Assembly: GCA_015657535.1 (NCBI GenBank)
Contig: JADHZB010000445.1
Location: 7,501 to 26,205 of the forward strand
DNA length: 18,705 bases
Origin: Nephromyces sp. MM_2019
Taxonomy: Eukaryota > Apicomplexa > Aconoidasida > Nephromycida
Direction: 5' to 3'
Of the stretch, positions 11,801 to 18,705 are shown one piece after another. Made by a program: the position numbers and the translations under genes. Under the pieces are notes generated by a model, which searched no databases, was not told where the DNA came from, and saw only the letters and a list, made by a program, of their open reading frames with translations. Each line of letters begins with the position of its first letter. Within the stretch, counting starts at the first letter, position 1.

Positions 11801-12308
11801 AATTAACGAAGCATTGTTCAACATTGATGATTAATTCGTTCACTCTTAATTGATACCCCAAGGCTTTTGGTATGCCATTCATACTTGATCCTTGTGAATT
11901 TTCAAATCCAAGTTTGCCATAAGAAAACTCGGAGAAAGTTTTGCTTCTTTTTACCCTAGATTCCCAGTTTTTAAGTTGGACACCGCAATTATCTACGTCG
12001 CCATCTTCAAAATGTGCTTTTTTTGGAACTTTTACAACTTTGTCTTGATTTAAAACTAAGTTTCGCCAATACGAAATATCTAACACGATTAGGCCTACAA
12101 TTTCTGAAGCTTTAATTTCATCAAACGCTTCACAAATTAAAATAAAAAACGAATCTTCTAAAAAGTCACGTAAATTCAATTCTAAATTAGTGTAAGATTG
12201 ATCTTTAATATAAATTGAGGCCCCAGCTAATTTTCCTTTTTCCACTTCCACACAATATTTCCTTATTGTGTCGACATCTTTAATGTCCATAGGCCTAATT
12301 TTGATCAT
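5840..12308 (-). CDS. CFAP61: Cilia- and flagella-associated protein 61, 27 exons
   Basis: CFAP61 is part of the calmodulin- and spoke-associated complex at the base of axonemal radial spokes, needed for normal flagellar beating. Exons: 12308-11689, 11629-11400, 11338-11184 (end may be 11166 or 11154), 11068-10859, 10797-10702, 10642-10546, 10458-10355, 10300-10208, 10132-10007, 9922-9732, 9659-9505, 9426-8999, 8922-8687, 8628-8369, 8307-8160, 8093-8062, 8000-7825 (or to 7789), 7746-7695, 7628-7492, 7431-7327, 7268-7149, 7087-6945, 6818-6708, 6654-6520, 6449-6301, 6132-6035 (or to 6053), 5995-5840. The product is about 1520 residues. Domains: a first GNAT-like domain (about 1-205); a second (about 245-335, LRLAQVEDSDDIQEIF, TIVAVNDERIIGFMYI); a helical segment without a clear family counterpart (about 336-535); the segment LVIKALFIKHEDYGQINELI; a third GNAT-like domain (about 640-800, FVSEPLIGMFLDSQLIAITK). 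A Rossmann nucleotide-binding domain follows from about 855 (KIVIVGASSTGLSF, then ITLISPTGLP, YDFLFITSG, LALYGSSVEL and ILSAGSVSKFSE), then the family C-terminus (LNSLYERFHSGLISNI; KIRYFLKGFL). The start is the first ATG of the open first exon. The order matches animal CFAP61 throughout. Nucleotide binding or catalysis is not established. Confidence 0.95.
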
Positions 12309-12976
12309 TTTTTTATTTTGCTTATTGCTATAGATTTGTGTATTATTTATTACTTTATAAGTTTCAATATTAAAAATGTTCTGCTGCTTGATTAGCAAAA
12401 ACAGCAAAATTTGAAAACATAGATAGTTTTATGTATATGGGGTTAAATTAACTAATAATCTTAATTAAGCTTAACATTGTGTTGCATAAAGCTTTAATTT
12501 TATTTAATAAGTTAAATCAATGCACCTACTATTGAACATTAATAATAATAATACACTACTTTCAATAGACCTAAATAGACCAGATTTACTTTATTTTATG
12601 CACGACCCTAGACTAATGCTGAGTGGAATGATTTAGATCAAACCTTTAAGCTCTTTATGTTTCTTATTGACGCTTATAAAACTATATAGGATAAACTTTC
12701 TACATATTCATAAGATAATAAGAAATTGTAATTTCTGGATCAGAATTCATAGTTTCTATGAAATTAAGCAATTTAATTTCCAGAATAACTTCATAGCAAG
12801 ACAAAAAGGCCAAAGTTGTACATAATAGATTTTTCTTAAGTTTTTTTAAATGAAAAGTCATAAAAGGTTGAAGTTAATTTGTAAGTTTTAGAAATTAATA
12901 AACAGTTTCGATAAATTTGGGTTTTTATGGCTCTTGGTTTACAAGGTATAATTGGCTTAGTTTAATTTTAAAACTG
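12309..12976. other. Intergenic region, CFAP61 5' flank
   Basis: AT-rich spacer between the CFAP61 start codon and the 3' end of the 515-residue gene. It contains (AAT)n near 12540 and an imperfect palindrome AGAAATTGTAATTTCT near 12720-12735. The CFAP61 frame stays open for about 33 codons 5' of its ATG, with no upstream in-frame ATG. I see no further exon. Confidence 0.5.
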
Positions 12977-14524
12977 TTAAATAGCTAAATCATTATCAGG
13001 TCCAGGAAATAAAAATTTGTAAAAAATTTTGATTAAAAATATGATTGAATTAACTTTCTTAGATTTCTTTGTTATATATATCTTAAATTCGTTATTTGTT
13101 TTATTGTTTTGAGAAGAAATGTGATATTTCTTCTCACTATTTAAAATACCTTCAAAAATGGACCTAACATCGTTAGGAATGATTCTTTCAGAATTGTTGT
13201 TTAAAGTAATGAAATGTTTTCCTATCAACTCAAGCTTACACATTCTTGTCTGATCATTCCCCGTAAAAAATGGCAAAGTGCCATATCGACTGTAGTAGCT
13301 ATAATAATAACTTCTAGGATTCAGTCTCAAAATTGATACAAATGGCTTGAGAATGTATTTTTTAATTTTTAGTAAATTTGAATTGGTGGAACAGTCTTCA
13401 TTTGTAAGATATTTATATTCATCATCTTTGAATATTTGATAGCTTTCTGTAACAGGACTGTATGAAATCTGCTGCGCCTTATTAGCCCAAGGAGACCCAA
13501 TCTGAATCCTTTTTCTCCACCAATTCCTTTTATTAAATTCTTTCCTAAGAAGTTCCTTTGGATTCTTAGCTCTTCCCTTTGTATTCTCTTGGTTAAACTC
13601 TGTTTCTATAAAATCATGATCTTCATTGCACTCACTATTTATAGGATTTATTTTAATAAATTGTGAGCTATGAACACTGAGCTCTGCAATATTAGGGTTG
13701 GTATTGTTTGATGAGTAGTGTTTGATTAGATTCATATTACCATTGGATGATTCTCTGGGTGTTTTGTTAATTAAATCACGGTTAAAATTTTTCTGCTCAA
13801 AGCTATTGTTAAGTTTATTCTCTCTAAGATGTTCAATTTTTGATGGTGAAGAAACATGAAAGCGTAGAGGTTCAGAGCCTAGTGGGAAAGCTTTAATCAT
13901 AATTTTTCCTGACGAATCCTGACTCAAAGATTTGACAGATGAGTGAATAGACAATTGATCAGATTCATCCATTTCATAGCTTATCGTTGTTACGGTGCTG
14001 AATATACACTCTTTTTGTACATCTTTAAGTAAAGGAATTTTGCCAAATAAACGAAAAGATAAAACGTTCCCAGTTGTAGGATCTCGTAATACGTAGGTTC
14101 TCAAAACTCTCAACTTAACTGAAAATTTCTTTTCATTTTGGTTCCTAAAATCTTTTCGCTGTTTCCGTAATTTGTTTCGGATTGACTGAAATCTTTGGGT
14201 ACTGTTTTCTTTTTTTATAACAGGACTTTTATAAGTGGATGCTGATTCATAATCTTTCACTAAGCTTAAGTTTTCATCTCTTTTATTAATTGATTCGCTT
14301 TGAGGCAATTTCTCAATACGTTCGATACCGTCTACATTAGCAATTTTTCTCCCTGAACCTAGATCGAACAATGTACCTGTATGGTACCAGTAAGAAGGCT
14401 TATTAGTTGAGCCACATCTAAAGTCCAGGAATTTTTGTATTTCTGTTCTAGATATTGAGCTATAAAGCTGAAATAAATGAGAAGCCCAGATAATACTAAC
14501 ATATAGCACTAATAAATACCTCAT
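12977..14524 (-). CDS. Intronless 515-residue secreted protein, function unknown
   Basis: A single uninterrupted frame with ATG at 14524 and stop at 12977-12979. I cannot assign a named family. Residues 1 to about 22 (MRYLLVLYVSIIWASHLF) form a signal peptide or membrane anchor. Next comes a compact block around residues 36-69 with one cysteine and the aromatic/glycine motif YWYHTGTLFDLGSGRKI. It is followed by a Lys/Arg-rich linker (about 115-135) and a second structured-looking stretch, LRVLRTYVLRDPTTGNVLSF (139-158). The middle (about 185-400) is Ser/Asn/Lys-rich and probably disordered. A Tyr-rich patch (SYYYSYYSRYGTLPFF, about residues 410-425) precedes a Lys/Asn-rich stretch, and the protein ends in the hydrophobic/basic stretch FLIKIFYKFLFPGPDNDL. 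The absence of introns is unusual here. It stands divergent to INTS3. Secretion is inferred from the N-terminus; the frame is convincing from its length and non-repetitive motifs. Confidence 0.85.
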   Translation of the reverse strand: MRYLLVLYVSIIWASHLFQLYSSISRTEIQKFLDFRCGSTNKPSYWYHTGTLFDLGSGRKIANVDGIERIEKLPQSESINKRDENLSLVKDYESASTYKSPVIKKENSTQRFQSIRNKLRKQRKDFRNQNEKKFSVKLRVLRTYVLRDPTTGNVLSFRLFGKIPLLKDVQKECIFSTVTTISYEMDESDQLSIHSSVKSLSQDSSGKIMIKAFPLGSEPLRFHVSSPSKIEHLRENKLNNSFEQKNFNRDLINKTPRESSNGNMNLIKHYSSNNTNPNIAELSVHSSQFIKINPINSECNEDHDFIETEFNQENTKGRAKNPKELLRKEFNKRNWWRKRIQIGSPWANKAQQISYSPVTESYQIFKDDEYKYLTNEDCSTNSNLLKIKKYILKPFVSILRLNPRSYYYSYYSRYGTLPFFTGNDQTRMCKLELIGKHFITLNNNSERIIPNDVRSIFEGILNSEKKYHISSQNNKTNNEFKIYITKKSKKVNSIIFLIKIFYKFLFPGPDNDLAI

Positions 14525-15004
14525 CTTTGTACCCCAAAGGCTAGTTTAATATGATGATAATGGATCAAAAGTATTCTATTTATTACCTGGGTTTTTTGGA
14601 GTCAAATCTGAACGTGTTATTAAGAAACCAACGTTCCAGCTTATCTATTTTGATTTTTCATTCATAGTTGTAAGAGTTGATCTCATATCTTGAAAGTTGG
14701 GTTGATTTTCTCCGCTTGATTGGAGTATTATCCATAGCTTGAAAGGTTTGATTATAAATACTGTTAGCTGATTTTATTTTATTGTTTCAATAAGGAATCA
14801 ATTACTTACTACCCTCCTTTTAGGAAAGAACATTATTAGAGTGTAACTAGGGTCCATTTAATCTCAACTTCCTAAAAATATTTCAATTGGTAATTGAATT
14901 ATTATGTGAGCTTGAAAATTAATAGATTAGTAAATATGAGTGGTTTAAAAAGATTACTTAAAAAAGGTCATAAAATTTTGATTATTTCAATTTGCTAAAA
15001 CAAG
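14525..15004. promoter_or_regulatory. Divergent promoter region between the secreted gene and INTS3
   Basis: 480 bp separate the two oppositely directed start codons, so both promoters or 5' UTRs should lie here. CTTGAAAG occurs twice in the same orientation (near 14690 and 14738). No TATA box or initiator can be assigned with confidence in such AT-rich DNA. Confidence 0.5.
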
Positions 15005-18000
15005 ATGAATAATTATAACTTCAACCAACACACCTCACCATTGGTTTCATACAGTAACCCAGTACCAAGAGGTATATCACTGTATTCTTCCAATTTTCAA
15101 TTAGGTTCACCTGCTAGAGACTCAAATTACACGGCTTTACCTGGTAAGCTTCCAGAATCATGGGTTACGACTGCAACAAGTTCACCATCCAAATACTTAA
15201 TCCCAAATATTTTTGAATGTAACCCATTGCATAAGATATCTGGAGAACCTGTAGCTTTTATTACACATTACATAAACACACTAGACCTTGTACAAAAATT
15301 AAGCTCTCGCTCATCAGCAAACAATCAGACTAACAGCGGCCCGTCAATACTATCAATCCTTTCTTCAAATTCACCAACACATGGCATAATTTATTCTCCA
15401 GAACAACCTCCAATTCAGGATGCATTATATCCCAAATTTTCATTAACAGATGAGCATGCACTTGATCAACTTCCAAAATTGATTGAGATTGCATCCATTT
15501 TTCCCAAATTTCGATTAAACTTGATTTTATCCTTGTCCTATGCCCTTTTGACCTGTGAAGAATCAGATTTATCATTGGTAGGAAAATGATTTTTTTTCTA
15601 ATTTGCTTAAAAATTTGATTGAAATTTTTGATATATTAACCCAGGTCAAAGAAATGATGAATAATTTTACACAAGATGAATTTGAATTTTTAGTCCAAGC
15701 ATTTGTTTCAGTAAGTTGTATTGTTTAGAATATTAAAAATTATAAAAAATCAAAATTAAAACTTAAAATACCTAACTAAAAATCTAACACAGTTATTGGA
15801 TGATTACTTTACACCAATCACACAACCATATCGTATAAGCCTTCTTAACCGCTTGACAGTTTTAATGATCGAATTGGATATCCAGACATGGCCCGAAATT
15901 TTCATCAAACTACAGGTTCGGGAACAATCTCTCTTGTTATATTTTATTTATTATTTTTTAAAAATTTATAAGTTATTCAAATATGTGTAAATATTCTTCA
16001 CATATATGCTCTTTTAGATTGATGCTTAGAACATTAATGTACGCTTAATTATGTATATAAAATTTCCTAGTTACGTAATACATATATATATATGATTTAT
16101 ATGGATATCTTCACATTTATTTCAAGTATATTTTTAGTTTGTCTATATATTTCTTAATGATATATGCATATTTTAGAATACATCTGTAATTATAATAGTT
16201 GTATAAATTTATAGCCGTGTGTGAATATTTTTGGTACCTCAATTTTTCCTAAATTCATATTTATATAACATATTTCATTCAGAGATATTGTGGATACAAA
16301 CATAATTCCCAAGTAAGCTACAAAATAACTTAATAAAATAAAAAATCCATGATTCAATGCATATCTTATTCTTCAATCAACATATAAGCATAAAAACATA
16401 TACAACATTAATAGTCATGTCAAACTATCTCAATTTTATATATATATATTAAATTCCAATATTTAATTTTTAATCTTCATCAGAATGACTACAATTTGAC
16501 AATTATAAGATTCGCTGAAAAATACTTTGAAAAGTTAGTTTTTATCTCAAAAATATTGTTTCTTCATTCACTTTGATTTTTTTAACAAATCCAGACTTAT
16601 TTTACACACAAAGGCATCTTCTCTCACATTCCTCAAGTGCATAAGATTGGTATGTATTTTTAAAAAATGTTATTATTTCCAAACATAAAATTATCTTTTG
16701 AATTTAATGTAGGTAAGTGAATGTGAAGGTGATGATCACACAACACTTATGAGATCTGAGGCTACACATCTTGCGGTTCGAATTTGGCAAGGTCCAAACA
16801 TGGTTAGAATACATATTTTAATTTTTATTAACTCAATTTTTAATTTCTACAACTGAATATCAAATAAAAATGTGACACACTATTTCACACAATTATATAC
16901 AGACTGAAGAAATAAAGAGATTAGGAAATGAAATTATAAGGTTACTTGGGACAATATCTAGGATACATGTAAAAATAATTATATAACAATCTAATTTAAT
17001 ATCTGTGAATATATATATTTATCTATATATACATGTATATACTTTTTATATATACGTGTATTTGTCTATATGTGTAAATATTAGTTATACTGTATATTGT
17101 ATGTGTGTAAAACATAGTTATATTCTATAATGTATGTGTTTAAAAATAGTTATACTCTATATTCTATGTATGTAAAAATTAATATACTCTATATTGTATG
17201 TGTGTAAAAAATAGTTATAATCTATATTGCATGTGTGTAAAAAATAATTATACTCTATTTTTATCTACATATACATATATTTTTTGTGGTTATATTATAT
17301 ACAGTCAATCAATATCAATATATGGGCTAGCTTACTATCACCCATACCAAACAAATCTTCATTTACACACACAGCTCAAGAAGAAAACTTATTTACACAG
17401 GTTAGAAGATCTTATTTATTCTCTACAAACCTTTTACATAAATATTTCAGAACTAGTATTACACACACATTTCATATAAATAATATAAAATTATATATTT
17501 TTGCAGATAATTTCAACACATACCCAATTAGAAACACTACAACACCTTATGACTATCCAAGAACAACATTTTATTAATTTCCTTTTATCTGTAGTAAGTT
17601 TATATGTATGTATATACATATATATATGCATGTGTGTGCATGTGTATGCGTATATATATATGTGTGTGTATGAATGTACATGTGTGTATATATATGTGTG
17701 TGTATATATATGTGTGTGTATATACATGTGTGTGTATATATATGTGTGTGTATACATATATATATATGTGTGTGTGTGTATGTGCATGTGTGTACATATA
17801 TGTGTGTGTATTTGAATGTGTGTAAAGGTGAGTGTACATGTTTTGAGGTACTTATGTATGTTATGAGGTATGAAACATGTGTGTATGTATGTATTTATGT
17901 ATATATACTTACATAATGTGTATATATTTTCTTGATAAAAATGATTAAACAGTATATATATATATATATATATATATTAGAATCTAGATGAATCAAGCCA

Positions 18001-18398
18001 AGAATTTCAATTTTATTTACATGGGATTGGCAATCAAACAAGCCCATTTCATTCGAACAGGCCAAATCACAGCGTTTACTTTTCGCACATTTTTCGATAT
18101 ATAATTTTACACACAGCAAACTATGCACACACCTCAAACAACCCTCTTTTAATGTATACTAGATGTACAGCCATTTTAAATGAGTAATAATCATGTATTC
18201 ATCATGCGTACACTATAAAAATATACACACAAAATTGTGTGCAAAATATTTGATTTGGTAACTCATTTATTAGAATATATATTATCACATTTTACCCTCT
18301 AAACATAAAACAGGTTTTATTCAAAAATTGAAAGTCTGTCCGTACACCAGTCTTATATTTCTTCATCAACACTCCATTTATCTATCTTTTATGATTGG
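15005..18398 (+). CDS. INTS3: Integrator complex subunit 3, N-terminal part, cut by window end
   Basis: INTS3 is a helical-repeat scaffold subunit of Integrator, the nuclear complex that cleaves nascent RNA at snRNA and other RNA polymerase II genes; it also binds SSB proteins in DNA repair. Exons: 15005-15577, 15645-15710, 15793-15915, 16283-16312, 16484-16533, 16595-16649, 16713-16802, 16903-16968, 17305-17400, 17507-17593, 17981-18183, 18314-18398. All phases agree, giving 508 residues so far; animal INTS3 has roughly 1040. Matches read by eye: RLGNEIIRLLGTISRI (animal IGRDLVRLLQNVARI), QLETLQHLM, a FSHIFRYIIL segment at the animal RCDLIRYICGVV position, and LHLSIFYDW (animal AKLALFYDW). 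The first about 90 residues are Ser/Asn/Pro-rich and not conserved. Exon 4 is only 30 nt. The last exon ends at a GTAACC donor, so the rest lies beyond 18705. The in-frame TAA at 18185 falls inside the GTAATA donor at 18184 and is not the end. Similarity is modest, so the family call is less secure than the gene. Confidence 0.8.
17070..17261. repeat. 31-33-bp minisatellite in an INTS3 intron
   Basis: About six degenerate head-to-tail units begin at 17070, 17101, 17134, 17166, 17198 and 17231. Consensus start is ATGTGTGTAAAAAATAGTTA, followed by a TACTCTATATTGT-like end. They lie wholly inside the intron 16969-17304 and account for most of its length. Confidence 0.9.
17594..17980. repeat. TG/TA microsatellite-filled INTS3 intron
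   Basis: This 387-nt intron has donor GTAAGT at 17594 and acceptor TTAG ending at 17980. It is built from alternating (TGTG)n and (TATA)n blocks, especially 17620-17820, and ends in an uninterrupted (TA)n run just before the acceptor. Several overlapping open frames on both strands are only Tyr/Val/Cys or His/Thr repeats and are not genes. Confidence 0.9.
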
Positions 18399-18705
18399 GT
18401 AACCCTTACTCACACACATATATATAAACACACACAATATATATATATATATATATAAATCCACACACACACATATTTTATATATAAGTATACACACACA
18501 CGCATTATCTATATAAGCACATACCTACATTATTTAGCCAACACTGTGTATGCACACAATATATATATATATATATTTGTATTACACTATTGATGATATA
18601 TATGTATATACACATATCTTAAATATTGTTGTCTCTATATCATCTTAATCTATGTATATAAGACATGTGTGTAAATAAATATGTAATATATATATATATA
18701 TATAT
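18399..18705. repeat. CA/TA-rich right edge, probably INTS3 intron
   Basis: After the donor at 18399 the sequence is (CA)n and (TA)n, with long (TA)n runs at about 18437-18457, 18558-18577 and 18687-18705. No exon continuing INTS3 can be seen before the window ends inside a (TA)n run. Confidence 0.75.

Noticed and set aside
15330..15575. 81-codon minus-strand open frame
   Set aside because: Shadow of the long first exon of INTS3.
17491..17916. Overlapping open frames of 73-104 codons on both strands
   Set aside because: They are translations of TG/TA microsatellite within an INTS3 intron.
18185..18187. TAA as the natural end of INTS3
   Set aside because: It lies within a GTAATA donor, and the next exon (18314-18398) continues in phase with LHLSIFYDW, a conserved INTS3 segment.

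Overview
The window is a strongly A+T-rich piece of a eukaryotic nuclear genome. It carries five protein genes, four of which are cut by many short GT-AG introns (34 to about 370 nt). Nothing looks bacterial or viral. All reading frames work with the standard genetic code. I cannot name the species. A small intron-dense genome, a motile-cilium gene (CFAP61) and two genes for secreted low-complexity proteins fit a flagellate-stage protist. A flagellated-gamete apicomplexan or other alveolate is my best guess, but that is inference. Cryptosporidium seems unlikely, because its gametes lack flagella and its genes have few introns.

Layout. 1-2440: gene-free low-complexity DNA, TG-rich to about 670, then AT-rich, then CA/TA-rich from about 960. 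2728-4178 (+): CNOT9/Rcd1/CAF40, six exons, complete. 4470-5543 (-): an unrecognised secreted protein built from about ten tiny exons. 5840-12308 (-): CFAP61, 27 exons, about 1520 residues, complete from the first GNAT-like domain to the C-terminal tail. 12977-14524 (-): an intronless 515-residue protein with a signal peptide. 15005 to the right edge (+): the N-terminal half of Integrator subunit 3 (INTS3), at least 12 exons, running out of the window. Two of its introns are swollen by repeats.

The genes are not an operon. CNOT9 (CCR4-NOT deadenylase) and INTS3 (Integrator) act in RNA metabolism. CFAP61 belongs to the calmodulin- and radial-spoke-associated complex of the axoneme. The two secreted proteins are probably lineage-specific. 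The 515-residue gene and INTS3 are divergent and share a 480-bp upstream region. CNOT9 and the small secreted gene converge across about 290 bp.

Exon models were built by hand, joining open frames at GT/AG sites so that phases agree and, where possible, the product follows the known family. Boundaries given as alternatives are genuinely undecided.
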